From: Marinobacter maritimus
Lineage (GTDB): Bacteria > Pseudomonadota > Gammaproteobacteria > Pseudomonadales > Oleiphilaceae
Length of the DNA: 64,000 nucleotides
Assembly: GCF_007671675.1 (NCBI RefSeq)
Contig: NZ_VCGW01000003.1
Span: 434,001 to 498,000 of the forward strand
Reading direction: 5' to 3'
Shown piece after piece: positions 1-8,840 of the stretch. The position numbers and the translations under genes were made by a program. Position 1 is the first letter of the stretch. Each line of letters opens with the position of its first letter. The notes below the pieces were generated by a model. It made no database searches and was not told the DNA's origin. It saw only the letters and a list, made by a program, of their open reading frames with translations.

Positions 1-240
1 GCCGACGCACCTTTTTTGCGTCTGATGCGAACGCTAGAGCCCGGCATGGTGGTGACGATCGAACCGGGGTTGTACTTCACTCCCTCCTTGCTGGAACCGC
101 TGTTGTCTGGCCCTCTTGGGCGCCACATCAATCGGCCGTTACTTGATGAGTTGCAGGGGTGTGGCGGGATACGCATAGAGGACAACGTGGTGGTAACGGA
201 TACAGGCGGCCGAAACCTGACCCGGGAAGCCGAGGGCTGA
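1..240 (+). CDS. pepQ: Xaa-Pro dipeptidase PepQ, C-terminal part
   Basis: This is the last 79 codons of a metallopeptidase of the M24 (pita-bread) family; the reading frame is open from base 1 and the start lies outside the window. The segment has the two C-terminal metal-binding glutamates expected in this fold, in VTIEPGLYF and in GIRIEDNVVVT. The surrounding sequence resembles bacterial PepQ, which cleaves dipeptides with C-terminal proline. The assignment to PepQ rather than another M24 peptidase rests on overall resemblance of a short piece. Confidence 0.85.
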   Translation, partial: ADAPFLRLMRTLEPGMVVTIEPGLYFTPSLLEPLLSGPLGRHINRPLLDELQGCGGIRIEDNVVVTDTGGRNLTREAEG

Positions 241-273
241 AACAATCGGTTGCACAAAATTAATACGATGCGC

Positions 274-302
274 TTGCAATCCGGGATGCTAATGACAATA
301 AT
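274..302 (+). promoter_or_regulatory. Candidate sigma-70 promoter of bfd
   Basis: TTGCAA (274-279) and AATAAT (297-302) are separated by 17 bp and lie about 35 bp before the bfd start. The -10 hexamer falls inside the Fur-box-like palindrome, which fits an iron-repressed promoter. Read by eye only. Confidence 0.5.
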
Positions 303-306
303 TATC
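288..306 (+). promoter_or_regulatory. Fur box upstream of bfd
   Basis: GCTAATGACAATAATTATC agrees at 16 of 19 positions with the classical Fur consensus GATAATGATAATCATTATC. It overlaps the presumed -10 region of bfd. Bacterioferritin-associated ferredoxin is iron-repressed through Fur in several gammaproteobacteria, so the site fits the gene it precedes. Confidence 0.75.
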
Positions 307-335
307 ACTAACATTGTTGTTGGTGGAGTTGCGTT

Positions 336-542
336 ATGTATGTATGCCTTTGCCACGGAGTCACAGACCGGGACATCCGTGAAGCTTCAGAGAACGGTGT
401 GTCTTCCATGCGTCAGCTTGGGAAAGAGCTTGGTGTAGGCACCCAATGCGGGCGCTGTGCCTCCATGGCACGCGGCATTCTCCGTGAAAGCCGAACTCCG
501 GATTACCTGGCGCTGGCGAACATGTTGGCAAGTCCCGCCTGA
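336..542 (+). CDS. bfd: Bacterioferritin-associated ferredoxin
   Basis: A 68-residue [2Fe-2S] protein with the Bfd cysteine arrangement: C4 and C6 as CxC, and C38 and C41 as CxxC within a TQCGRCASM segment. Bfd passes electrons to the haem of bacterioferritin to reduce and release stored iron. The bacterioferritin gene follows 180 bp downstream on the same strand. A Fur-box-like palindrome lies just upstream, so the gene should be induced on iron limitation. The length is normal for the family. Confidence 0.95.
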   Translation: MYVCLCHGVTDRDIREASENGVSSMRQLGKELGVGTQCGRCASMARGILRESRTPDYLALANMLASPA

Positions 543-722
543 CGCGTCTTGTGTTTATTTCCTTTCCGCAATTTTGTAATGCGCCTTAAAGCGCTATCCT
601 TGTTGGGTGACGAGAGAACCACTTAGAGAGCTTTGAAAGCTCACCGAACCCGAATCAATCAGCCGGGTAGGCCTTTCCTCTGAGAAAGACGAGTTAGCCG
701 GCTGGCATCAAGGAGTGCTGCA

Positions 723-1199
723 ATGAAAGGCGATAAAAAAGTCATCCAGTTTCTGAACAAAGTTCTTGCCAACGAACTGACGGCCATCAACCAGTATTTC
801 CTGCATTCACGCATGTACAAAGACTGGGGCATCACCAAGCTTGCGGCCAAGGAATACGAAGAGTCCATTGATGAGATGAAGCACGCCGATCAATTGATCG
901 AGCGCATCCTGTTTCTGGAAGGCCTGCCCAACCTGCAAGACCTGAACAAGCTGATGATCGGCGAGAACGTTGAGGAAATGATTGCCTGTGACCTCAAAAT
1001 CGAACACATCGCCCATGTCGATCTGAAAGAAGCCATTGCTTACTGCGAAGAAATTCAGGATTACACCAGCCGCCAGCTGTTCCGCAGTATCCTCGACAGC
1101 GAAGAGGAGCACATTGACTGGCTCGAAACCCAGCTGGAAATGATTAACCAGATGGGCATTCAGAACTACATCCAACTGCAATCTTCCGCAGCGGAGTAA
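723..1199 (+). CDS. bfr: Bacterioferritin
   Basis: A 158-residue ferritin-like protein that forms the 24-subunit haem-containing iron store. The di-iron ferroxidase ligands are all present at the usual positions: E18, E51, H54, E94, E127 and H130. M52, the axial haem ligand between subunits, is also present. AAGGAGTG before the ATG is a good ribosome binding site. It follows bfd and precedes a sugar phosphomutase by only 8 bp, so read-through into that gene is possible. The 180 bp between bfd and bfr suggests bfr has its own promoter. Confidence 0.96.
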   Translation: MKGDKKVIQFLNKVLANELTAINQYFLHSRMYKDWGITKLAAKEYEESIDEMKHADQLIERILFLEGLPNLQDLNKLMIGENVEEMIACDLKIEHIAHVDLKEAIAYCEEIQDYTSRQLFRSILDSEEEHIDWLETQLEMINQMGIQNYIQLQSSAAE

Positions 1200-1207
1200 T
1201 ACCGACA

Positions 1208-2569
1208 ATGGATCTGTCCTGTTTTAAAGCCTACGACCTGCGCGGCAGTGTGCCAGAGCAGTTGAATCCGGCTTTGGCCGAGCGAATAGGGCGTGCCTAT
1301 GTGGAAATCACCGGCGCCAAAAAAGTCATCGTCGGATACGACATCCGCCTCTCCAGCCACGAGATCACCGAAGCCCTGAGCTCGGGCCTGATGGCTGCCG
1401 GTGCCGACGTGTTCGATATAGGCTTGTGTGGCACCGAGTACGTGTACTTTGCCACCAGTCATTATGGAATGGACGGTGGCATCATGGTCACCGCCAGCCA
1501 CAACCCCAAAAACCATAATGGCATGAAAATGGTCGGGCCCGAATCCCGCCCGATCAGCTCTGATAATGGCCTGAACGACATTCGCGACAGAGTTCGAGAG
1601 CCCTTTGCAGATGCGCCGGTGCAGGGGAGATATGAGCCACTGGAAGTTACCAGCGCCTACATAGACCACCTGCTGGGGTACATCGATGCGGCTGCCCTGG
1701 CACCGATCAAGATTGTGGTCAACGCCGGCAATGGCGGCGCTGGCTTGGTGATCGACCAACTTGAAAAGCACCTTCCGTTCGAATTCATCAAAGTGCACCA
1801 TCTGCCAGATGGAAACTTCCCCCACGGCGTACCCAACCCCATCCTCGAAGAAAACCGTGCGGCTACAGCCGACGCAGTGATCGAGCACGGCGCCGCCATG
1901 GGCATTGCCTGGGATGGCGACTACGACCGTTGCTTTTTCTTCGACGAAAACGGCCGTTTTATTGAAGGCTACTACATCGTCGGTTTGCTGGCGGACCAAT
2001 TCCTGCGCAAAACCGGCCCCGGCAAAGTCATCCACGACCCGAGACTGATCTGGAACACTCAGGACCTGGTAGAAGCCGCTGGCGGCGAAGCCATCGAGAG
2101 CAAAACCGGCCACGCCTTCATCAAACAGCGTATGCGCGACGAAGACGCCGTATACGGCGGAGAAATGAGCGCACATCACTACTTCCGGGACTTCGCCTAC
2201 TGCGACAGCGGCATGATCCCCTGGCTGCTGCTCGCCGAACGCCTGTGCCAGTCGGGCAAGCCGTTCTCATCCCTCATCGACGCCCGCATCGAAGCCTACC
2301 CGGCCAGCGGCGAAATCAACCGCACCATCGACAACCCCCCTGAGGTTATCGCTGCCATCGAGGAAAAATACGGGGCCGACGCAAAAAACGTTAGCTACGT
2401 AGACGGCCTCAGTGTTGAATTCGAAAACTGGCGTTTCAACCTGCGCATGTCCAACACCGAACCCGTCGTTCGCCTGAACGTGGAATCCCGTGCTGACATA
2501 CCGTTGATGAAAGAGAAAACTGAAGAGTTGCTCGCAGAAATGGAGCGGTTGAACAACCTGAAGGGATAA
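1208..2569 (+). CDS. manB: Phosphomannomutase/phosphoglucomutase (ManB/CpsG type)
   Basis: A 453-residue alpha-D-phosphohexomutase. The catalytic phosphoserine loop is TASHNPK (near residue 97), the metal loop is WDGDYDRC (near residue 236), the sugar loop is GGEMSAHH, and the C-terminal phosphate-binding loop is RMSNTEP. The N-terminus (CFKAYDLRG) and length match E. coli ManB/CpsG more closely than AlgC, though both activities are possible. It interconverts mannose-6-P and mannose-1-P for GDP-mannose and surface polysaccharide synthesis. It lies 8 bp after bfr, and the first GGA-hairpin element starts 24 nt after its stop. Confidence 0.9.
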   Translation: MDLSCFKAYDLRGSVPEQLNPALAERIGRAYVEITGAKKVIVGYDIRLSSHEITEALSSGLMAAGADVFDIGLCGTEYVYFATSHYGMDGGIMVTASHNPKNHNGMKMVGPESRPISSDNGLNDIRDRVREPFADAPVQGRYEPLEVTSAYIDHLLGYIDAAALAPIKIVVNAGNGGAGLVIDQLEKHLPFEFIKVHHLPDGNFPHGVPNPILEENRAATADAVIEHGAAMGIAWDGDYDRCFFFDENGRFIEGYYIVGLLADQFLRKTGPGKVIHDPRLIWNTQDLVEAAGGEAIESKTGHAFIKQRMRDEDAVYGGEMSAHHYFRDFAYCDSGMIPWLLLAERLCQSGKPFSSLIDARIEAYPASGEINRTIDNPPEVIAAIEEKYGADAKNVSYVDGLSVEFENWRFNLRMSNTEPVVRLNVESRADIPLMKEKTEELLAEMERLNNLKG

Positions 2570-2592
2570 TCTGTACCTTTGTGTCAAGCGTG

Positions 2593-2745
2593 TCAGGCTC
2601 TTCCAAAGTTGGGGCTGGTCTGGCGGTACGAGTTGCGAAAACTGTGCGGAGCCATGGATGGCGGAGCCCAAGCGTCACATGGATGTGCCGCAAGGAGCGT
2701 GTTTTCGCAACTCGTACCGCCAGACCAGCTTGCACCAAAGCCTGA
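2593..2745 (+). repeat. GGA-hairpin palindromic element, copy 1
   Basis: A perfect 29-bp inverted repeat (2614-2642 with 2701-2729) encloses a 58-nt loop. A further 7-bp outer pairing joins 2593-2599 to 2739-2745. The loop has two small hairpins: GCCATGGATGGC (2651-2662) and CACATGGATGTG (2676-2687). Both expose AUGGAU, and the second matches the CsrA/RsmA core ACANGGANGU. The element fills the gap between the convergent manB and pldA genes. Its loop start (TGTGCGGAGCCATGGATGG) and right end (CCAAAGCCTGA) recur in copy 2. There is no T-run after the stem, so it is not a standard intrinsic terminator. Confidence 0.85.
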
Positions 2746-2751
2746 TATGGC

Positions 2752-3879
2752 TCAGAGCCAGTCGTTCAGCATAATCCCAAGCCCGAACCGCTCAATCCGA
2801 TGATTGTAATCAATCAGACTCTCCCCATACCCATTGTAATACTGGAAGAACCCCTTAATCGTATCCCCCAGCGGAAAGCTGTAGCCAAACTCCAGCGACG
2901 TGCGGTTATCCGAGCGCAGGTTGTTGAAAAGCTGCAGGGAAAATGTCCGATCCTCTGCAAGCTTGTAAACAATGTTGTAGTTGGCGTACCCCAGATACTT
3001 CTCAATGTCTGCGTTGTCGTCCTCGCCGCCGCTCTCCGGAATCCGATACCAGGGCCGTACAGCAAACAGCCAGCGATCATAAGTAACGGCGGCGCCTGCC
3101 ACAATCCGGTTCCAGCTCCGTGAACGGGGTTCCGATTGGCCATTGGACTGGTGATTAACGCCAATCGTTACACCACTAAGCGTCACGGGGCCCAGGTTCA
3201 AGTTCGTCTGATGGCGGAGAAAAATCTCTGGCTCGTAGTTGGTCTCTCGGAACGGCGCAGACTCGTCCTGGTTATAAACCTGCCAGAACGAACGCTGGGT
3301 ATAACCGAACCATAACGTCGTGCGATCATCCAGCCAGCCTGTCAGCATTGGCACCTTGAAGCTGATCTGATACTTGGCTTCCTCGTTTTCAAGCCTGTAA
3401 TCGTAACCCGTCGCACCCAACCTGGGGCTCGTCGGCGTTGTGTTCGGGTTATCCACCCAGGTGATCGGCATGATGTATGTGGGGCGATGGCTAATAAAAC
3501 TGCCAGAGAATGAAAACAGCGCTTTCTCGGCGGTTAAGGATTGATCCACTATATTGGTCATCACGCCACTGTCGGGATCATCCTCGTCGATGGTCTCTGC
3601 CAACCTCGCCTGGCTTTCCCTGTTTGGGGCCAGAGTGTCTGCTGCCTGCTCGGCGGCCTCGACCTCCTGCTCGCTTGCCTTGTCACGGGCGGCTTGCGGA
3701 TTGTTGAATGAGTCGTAACAGGCCAGGCGCTGAACGCCCTCCCGAATCAGCGCGCACTCCTCAGGAGAGGCTGACTGGCGACTCTCTGCCGGAGTGGATT
3801 CTTGTGCAACCGTCAGTGCTGGCCACAGAGTTACAAACGTGGCGGCCTGCAAAACCCGGGAATTGGGGCGTTTGTACAT
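2752..3879 (-). CDS. pldA: Outer membrane phospholipase A1
   Basis: This 375-residue precursor has an N-terminal signal peptide (hydrophobic run ending near ALTVAQ) and a roughly 110-residue low-complexity acidic segment. A 12-stranded beta-barrel of the PldA family follows. The catalytic residues are visible in NHQSNG (H243, S245) and in RSWNR (N257), and the protein ends in a barrel strand. PldA hydrolyses phospholipids that reach the outer leaflet. An upstream in-frame ATG at 3903 would overlap the preceding gene; the ATG at 3879 is preferred because AGAGAG/CGGAG precedes it and the signal peptide starts there. Confidence 0.9.
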   Translation of the reverse strand: MYKRPNSRVLQAATFVTLWPALTVAQESTPAESRQSASPEECALIREGVQRLACYDSFNNPQAARDKASEQEVEAAEQAADTLAPNRESQARLAETIDEDDPDSGVMTNIVDQSLTAEKALFSFSGSFISHRPTYIMPITWVDNPNTTPTSPRLGATGYDYRLENEEAKYQISFKVPMLTGWLDDRTTLWFGYTQRSFWQVYNQDESAPFRETNYEPEIFLRHQTNLNLGPVTLSGVTIGVNHQSNGQSEPRSRSWNRIVAGAAVTYDRWLFAVRPWYRIPESGGEDDNADIEKYLGYANYNIVYKLAEDRTFSLQLFNNLRSDNRTSLEFGYSFPLGDTIKGFFQYYNGYGESLIDYNHRIERFGLGIMLNDWL

Positions 3880-3892
3880 ACTCCGAATCTCT

Positions 3893-4231
3893 CTATGCGG
3901 CATTGAGGCTGAGCCATGTGCTGGCGATACCGTAAACCCAGACGCCGATCAGGGTAACGGCCAGCAAGGAAAAAACAATTTTGTGCCGAAGCTGGTTGGC
4001 GGCACTCACCGCCACAATCCAGCGCAGGTACATAAGACCAATGAAGCTCAGGAAAACAGCAAAGCTTGCGGAAGCGGGTATCAGCAGCCACGCCGGGTTG
4101 ATACTATGGCCGGTATCCGTCTGGCTCGAGAACCAGCCCATGGATGCTAGTAGCACTGCCAGCGCGCTGAACTCTGTAATCAGAAGTGGTTTGCGCAATG
4201 GGTGCGGCGCGGGTTTCTCCGGGTTATTCAT
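3893..4231 (-). CDS. Small membrane protein of unknown function
   Basis: A 112-residue protein with about three predicted membrane segments, near residues 17-33, 44-69 and 86-105, and a short charged N-terminus. I do not recognise a family. It lies just upstream of pldA on the same strand, 13 bp before the chosen pldA start, so the two are probably co-transcribed. Nothing in the sequence shows a catalytic or metal-binding motif. Confidence 0.7.
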   Translation of the reverse strand: MNNPEKPAPHPLRKPLLITEFSALAVLLASMGWFSSQTDTGHSINPAWLLIPASASFAVFLSFIGLMYLRWIVAVSAANQLRHKIVFSLLAVTLIGVWVYGIASTWLSLNAA

Positions 4232-4377
4232 GAATCCGATCCTGGAAGTTCTGATGTAAGCTGCGACATGTTAACCGGATGTCGTGAAAGAGTCTCCACG
4301 CTTACGTAATGGCAATAAAAATGGTGGAAATCAATTTATGATTTTGCTATTCGGTTTTTTTGCCGGGGTTCAGTCGC

Positions 4378-4383
4378 TATAAT
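4378..4383 (+). promoter_or_regulatory. Probable -10 box of the cytochrome c5 gene
   Basis: A perfect TATAAT lies 42 bp before the ATG of the cytochrome gene. There is no convincing TTGACA at 16-18 bp; the region there is a T-run. The -10 assignment is therefore the only part supported. Confidence 0.45.
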
Positions 4384-4424
4384 GCGGCAATCAAAGATTA
4401 TAACGCTCAAGTGCGAGGTGCATT

Positions 4425-4844
4425 GTGAAGATGAAGAGAGTCCTGGCTATGGTATTGCTCGGTTTTGGCATTACTGCCGGCGCCGTTATGGCAAGTGTTG
4501 AAGATGAAATCCGTGCGCGTATCCAGCCGGTTGGTGAGGTTTGCCTGCAGGGTGATGAGTGCGGTGAAGCTGCCGCTGCTTCTGAAACAGCAAGTTCGGG
4601 GCCCCGTTCAGGCAGCGAAGTCTATGATGCTGTGTGCATGGCATGCCATACCACAGGCGCTGCCGGCGCACCGGTAATTGGCGATGCGGGTGCCTGGGCG
4701 CCGCGCGTTGACCAGGGCATGGAAACCCTGATTAGCCATGCGATCAATGGTTTAAACGCTATGCCCGCCAAGGGCGGTTGCGCCAGTTGCCCGGATGAGG
4801 AAATCCAGGCTGCTGTGGAGCATATTGTGGCAGAGAGCAAGTAA
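4425..4844 (+). CDS. Cytochrome c5 family protein
   Basis: A 139-residue exported monohaem cytochrome with a signal peptide of about 23 residues ending near VMAS. The haem site is CMACH (C71, C74, H75) and the distal ligand is M113 in NAMPAKGG. C119 and C122 form the CxxC that gives the disulfide typical of cytochrome c5. An extra cysteine pair (C40, C46) sits in the N-terminal linker. It carries electrons in the periplasm, probably to a terminal oxidase. A strong intrinsic terminator follows 20 bp after the stop, so it is likely monocistronic. Confidence 0.9.
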   Translation: MKMKRVLAMVLLGFGITAGAVMASVEDEIRARIQPVGEVCLQGDECGEAAAASETASSGPRSGSEVYDAVCMACHTTGAAGAPVIGDAGAWAPRVDQGMETLISHAINGLNAMPAKGGCASCPDEEIQAAVEHIVAESK

Positions 4845-4864
4845 GTCCAAGGTTCTTGCCGTCG

Positions 4865-4888
4865 AACCCCGCCGAGTGCGGGGTTTTT
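4865..4888 (+). terminator. Intrinsic terminator of the cytochrome c5 gene
   Basis: AACCCCGC (4865-4872) pairs with GCGGGGTT (4878-4885) around a CGAGT loop and is followed by a run of T. It also lies just past the 3' end of rep on the other strand, where the T-tail is weaker. Confidence 0.85.
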
Positions 4889-4892
4889 GCGT

Positions 4893-6911
4893 TTATAGCC
4901 CTAAATCACCCAGTAGAGCGCTCAGTGTTGCCTTGCCTTTTTTCTGGTTGGCCTCGGCATCCAGATCTCCGGTGCCCTCCCAGCGCACGTCGTCCTGGGG
5001 AAGTTCATCCAGAAACCGGCTCGGAATGGTTTCGATCTTTTCTCCATATTGTCTGCGCTGGGCGGCGTAGGTTAGGGTCAGGGTTTCTTTTGCGCGGGTA
5101 ATGCCCACGTACATCAACCGCCGCTCTTCTTCGATATTGCCTTCTTCAATGCTAGACCGGTGCGGCAGGATTTCTTCCTCCAGCCCCAGAACAAATACAT
5201 GCGGGAACTCCAGGCCCTTGGACGCATGAAGGGTCAGCAGCTGTACCTTGTCGCTGTCATCCTCTTCTTCCCGTTGCTCCATCATGTCGCGAAGAATCAA
5301 CTTGGTGATGGCGTCTTCTATGCCCAGCTCATCAGCAGTGCCCTTGCCGTCTTCCAGCATCCGCTGGATCGAATCCACCAGATACCAGATGTTCTCCATG
5401 CGGCGTTGGGCCTGTTTTGGCGTGCCGGAATGCTGGTGCAACCACTCTTCGTATTCAATATCGGTGAACAGCTGCTTTATTACGGGTACTGGATTCTCAC
5501 CGTGCAGGCGCTCACAGGTGGCATTTACCCAGTGAGCAAAACGCCGCAGTCGATCCAGGCCCTTTTCAGTGACATGGGTTTCTGCGCCCATATCACTGAG
5601 GGACCGAAAAAGGCTGACGTTGCGAGCGCGAGCGTAATGGCTGAGCTGCTCCAGGGTGCGTGGGCCAATTTCGCGCCGTGGTACGTTCACCACTCGCAGG
5701 AAGGCGGTGTCGTCATCGGGGTTAATCAGCAGGCGCAAATAGGACATGGCGTCCTTGATCTCGTTTTTCGAGAAAAACGACTGGCCACCCGAGATGCGGT
5801 AGGGAATCTGGTAGGCCTGCAGCTTCATCTCCAGCAGCCGGGCCTGATGGTTGCCACGATAAAGCACGGCAAAGTCCCGGAACGCCAGCCCTTGTTTCAG
5901 CTTTTGGTCCAGAATCTCTGTGGCTACCCGCTCGGTTTCGGCGTCTTCGTTGCGGCAGCGTATGATGCGGATCTCATCGCCAATGGTGTGATCGCTCCAC
6001 AGAGCTTTTTCGAAAACGTGTGGGTTGTTGGCAATGACCGTATTGGCGCTGCGAAGAATGCGCGATGTGGAGCGATAATTCTGTTCCAGTTTTACGATTT
6101 TCAGGCTTGGAAAATCTTCCTTCAGCTGAGCCAGGTTTTCCGGCCGCGCGCCCCGCCAAGCGTATATTGACTGGTCATCGTCGCCAACAACGGTAAACGC
6201 AGCCCGCTCGGCAACCAGCATCCGCACCAGTTCGTACTGGCAAATGTTGGTGTCCTGATACTCATCCACCAGCATGTAGCGGATTTTCCTGCGCCATTTT
6301 TCCAGCACTTCAGGGTTGTTGCGGAACAGCTGCACGGGAAGCAGGATCAGGTCATCAAAATCGACTGCGTTGTAAGCCTTCAGGTACTCGCTATAATGTT
6401 TGTACACGATGGCAATGCGTTGCTCCCGTTCGTCAGCCGCTTTGCTGTATGCTTCAGCGGGCCCGCGCAGGGCGTTTTTCCAGGAAGAAATAGTCATCTG
6501 GACATCATTGAGCTCATCACCGGCGTCGGTACTGGCCTCCTGCAGCATCAAATCCCGTAGCAGGGCTTTGGCATCTTCCGCGTCAAAAATGGAGAAGCCG
6601 GGGTGGTAGCCAAGGTGATTATGCTCCTCCCGGATCATATTCAGTCCGAGATTGTGGAAGGTGGATACAATAAGGCCGCGAGCCAGTTTGCGGTCGACAA
6701 TCCGGCTTACGCGCTCTTTCATCTCACGAGCGGCTTTGTTGGTGAACGTAACGGCGGCAATATGGCGACCCGGAATGCCGACGTGCTCGATCAGATAGGC
6801 AATTTTCCGGGTGATGACGCTGGTCTTGCCACTGCCGGCACCGGCCAGCACAAGCAGCGGGCCATCAATGTAGCGGACAGCTTCATTTTGTCGCGGGTTA
6901 AGTTTGTTCAC
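4893..6911 (-). CDS. rep: ATP-dependent DNA helicase Rep
   Basis: A 672-residue superfamily 1A helicase, essentially the length of E. coli Rep (673). Motif I is AGAGSGKT near residues 22-29, motif II is DEYQDTN, motif III includes GDDDQSIYAWRGA, and motif VI is VGITRAK near the C-terminus. Rep is a 3'-5' translocase that clears nucleoprotein barriers ahead of replication forks. UvrD is excluded by the shorter length and by the N-terminus (MNKLNPRQNEAV), which is Rep-like. It is transcribed leftward, divergent from the GGDEF/EAL gene at 7055. Confidence 0.95.
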   Translation of the reverse strand: MNKLNPRQNEAVRYIDGPLLVLAGAGSGKTSVITRKIAYLIEHVGIPGRHIAAVTFTNKAAREMKERVSRIVDRKLARGLIVSTFHNLGLNMIREEHNHLGYHPGFSIFDAEDAKALLRDLMLQEASTDAGDELNDVQMTISSWKNALRGPAEAYSKAADEREQRIAIVYKHYSEYLKAYNAVDFDDLILLPVQLFRNNPEVLEKWRRKIRYMLVDEYQDTNICQYELVRMLVAERAAFTVVGDDDQSIYAWRGARPENLAQLKEDFPSLKIVKLEQNYRSTSRILRSANTVIANNPHVFEKALWSDHTIGDEIRIIRCRNEDAETERVATEILDQKLKQGLAFRDFAVLYRGNHQARLLEMKLQAYQIPYRISGGQSFFSKNEIKDAMSYLRLLINPDDDTAFLRVVNVPRREIGPRTLEQLSHYARARNVSLFRSLSDMGAETHVTEKGLDRLRRFAHWVNATCERLHGENPVPVIKQLFTDIEYEEWLHQHSGTPKQAQRRMENIWYLVDSIQRMLEDGKGTADELGIEDAITKLILRDMMEQREEEDDSDKVQLLTLHASKGLEFPHVFVLGLEEEILPHRSSIEEGNIEEERRLMYVGITRAKETLTLTYAAQRRQYGEKIETIPSRFLDELPQDDVRWEGTGDLDAEANQKKGKATLSALLGDLGL

Positions 6912-7054
6912 AAATACACGGCCAGAATGGGTTGAAACGAGGGGGGTTCTTGGTAAGACAATAGTCTACACCAGCCCGACTGTACCTTGTCGATCTATCG
7001 GCTATCCTTTTAACAGAACGGATTGATTGCACACACACCCATGGATCCTGCTCA

Positions 7055-8791
7055 ATGACCTTGCCACTGGAAAATGTCGGACATGACCAGCTTCGCGTTT
7101 TGGTTCTGACACCGGATTATGCCGATTTTCTTTGGCTTGGTGCATTGCTGGCAGGCGACCCGGAGATGAGCCCTGACTCAACCTGGTGTCCGGATCTGGT
7201 GGATTGCGACGATCTTATCCGCAATGCCAAATTCGACATTATTGTCTGGAACTGCGTTTTCCATGGTGGGTCAGAAGCCGCTTTTCTGCAGTATCTGGCG
7301 GTAGCCAGTGGTGGCCGTCCTGTTCTTGCGTTGAGTGCCGAGACTTCGGGTGAGCGCGCGCCCGATCTGCTTTCAGGCGGTGCAGCAGATTACTTGAGCC
7401 GTCAGGAGCTTGATCACTGGAGTTTTCGTCGGGCAGTGAAGTGCCTCTGGTATCGCGAGCAGTTGGCGAATTCAGCTCACAGCCAGCTTGGTCGCGGCGT
7501 TGCAAGCGGCTTTATTAACCGTGATTTGTTCTTCGACAGGCTGCAGCAAGCGCTGCTAAGAGCTCAACGTGGAAATCACCGTCTGGCGCTTTTGCATCTC
7601 AATATCGATGATTTTCGCAGCATTAATGAGTCCTTTGGCTACCAGAAAAGCGATCAGCTGATGATCAAGTTGGCCGCTCAGGTCCGACAGGGGCTGCGCC
7701 GCGTGGATTCCCTGATGCGCATTGGCGGAGATGAGCTCGCCATTATCGTTGAAAAAATTGAAGACTCCCTCGATATCACCCAGATCATACGCAAAGTAGT
7801 CAACGCCCTCGATGAGCCGGTAACGATTGATGGCCAGAGCGTCGTTGTCAGTGCCAGCCTGGGGGTGGCCACGTATCCGGAAGCAGGAGAAAGCCCCGAA
7901 AACCTCATGCGCAGGGCGAATCGGGCCATGTTTGAGGCTAAGCGGGATCCGGGCACCAGTTATCGTTTCTATGATCGCCAGTTGCACATCTCTGCCGGTT
8001 ACCAGCTCCGGCTGGAAGCAGATCTTCGCAATGCCCTCAGGGGTAATGAGCTGGAGCTGTATTACCAGCCAAGAATTGATCTGGCCAGCAATGAGGTGCG
8101 CGGCGTTGAGTGTCTTCTGCGCTGGAATCACCCGGAGCGCGGCCTGGTTGGGCCGGACGAGTTTATACCTGTTGCAGAGCGCAGTGGTTTGATCGTGCCT
8201 ATTGGTTACTGGGTGATAGAGCAGGCCTGCAAACGCTTACAGGAATCTGCAGAGCTGGGTTTTCCGGGGCTGGTGTTTGCCGTCAATCTCTCATTTCGGC
8301 AGTTTCACGATCGCAAGATGACCGAAACCATTTTCCGCATCATCTTCAACGCCAATGTCGATACCAGCCTGCTGGAACTTGAACTGACAGAAAGTGCCAT
8401 GATGCACGATCCCGAATACGCACAGCGGTGCCTGCGCGAGCTCAATCAGCTGGGTATCAGTTTTGCGCTGGACGATTTCGGTACGGGCTTTTCTTCCCTC
8501 AGCAATCTCCAGCACTTGCCGATCTCACTGGTTAAAATCGACAAATCGTTTGTGCAGGCGCTTGGGCAGTCGGCAGATGCAGAGCATATTATCCGGGCCA
8601 TTATCAGCCTCGCACACAGCCTCCAGATCAGTGTGGTGGCCGAAGGCGTCGAGACGGAAAGTCAGCTTGAGTTTCTGCGCCAGCAGCACTGCGATGAAAT
8701 CCAGGGCTACTTTTACGCCCGCCCCATGCCCTGGGCCGACCTTGTGCAATTCCTGAACAAGCGTGGCGAGTCTGCTTGCCTGCAACTGTAA
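7055..8791 (+). CDS. Pseudo-receiver GGDEF-EAL protein (probable c-di-GMP phosphodiesterase)
   Basis: A 578-residue cyclic-di-GMP protein in three parts. Residues about 13-125 resemble a receiver domain, but asparagine (N66, in VWNCVFHGG) sits where the phosphorylated aspartate is expected. Residues about 150-310 are a GGDEF domain with signature GGDEL (224-228) and an inhibitory-site RxxD (RRVD, 215-218). Residues about 320-570 are an EAL domain with ECL for EAL (352-354), NLS (N411), DDFGTG (473-478), K494 and EGVE (530-533), so the phosphodiesterase site looks intact. No transmembrane segment is seen. I infer that hydrolysis dominates. It has no partner kinase nearby. Confidence 0.88.
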   Translation: MTLPLENVGHDQLRVLVLTPDYADFLWLGALLAGDPEMSPDSTWCPDLVDCDDLIRNAKFDIIVWNCVFHGGSEAAFLQYLAVASGGRPVLALSAETSGERAPDLLSGGAADYLSRQELDHWSFRRAVKCLWYREQLANSAHSQLGRGVASGFINRDLFFDRLQQALLRAQRGNHRLALLHLNIDDFRSINESFGYQKSDQLMIKLAAQVRQGLRRVDSLMRIGGDELAIIVEKIEDSLDITQIIRKVVNALDEPVTIDGQSVVVSASLGVATYPEAGESPENLMRRANRAMFEAKRDPGTSYRFYDRQLHISAGYQLRLEADLRNALRGNELELYYQPRIDLASNEVRGVECLLRWNHPERGLVGPDEFIPVAERSGLIVPIGYWVIEQACKRLQESAELGFPGLVFAVNLSFRQFHDRKMTETIFRIIFNANVDTSLLELELTESAMMHDPEYAQRCLRELNQLGISFALDDFGTGFSSLSNLQHLPISLVKIDKSFVQALGQSADAEHIIRAIISLAHSLQISVVAEGVETESQLEFLRQQHCDEIQGYFYARPMPWADLVQFLNKRGESACLQL

Positions 8792-8840
8792 GCCGCTGTA
8801 CCTTTGCTGCTTTATCAGAAACGCATCAGACAGAGGTTGC

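Noticed and set aside
1166..2179. 337-codon minus-strand ORF opposite manB
   Set aside because: Shadow of manB on the opposite strand; biased composition and no family resemblance, whereas manB has full catalytic motifs.
2436..2738. Minus-strand ORF containing the peptide LRHPWLRT
   Set aside because: It reads antisense through GGA-hairpin copy 1 and the end of manB. A similar peptide arises at 21486-21752 from copy 2. The resemblance comes from the shared repeat, not from a protein family.
5160..6170. 336-codon plus-strand ORF opposite rep
   Set aside because: Antisense to the Rep helicase core; the helicase motifs are on the other strand.
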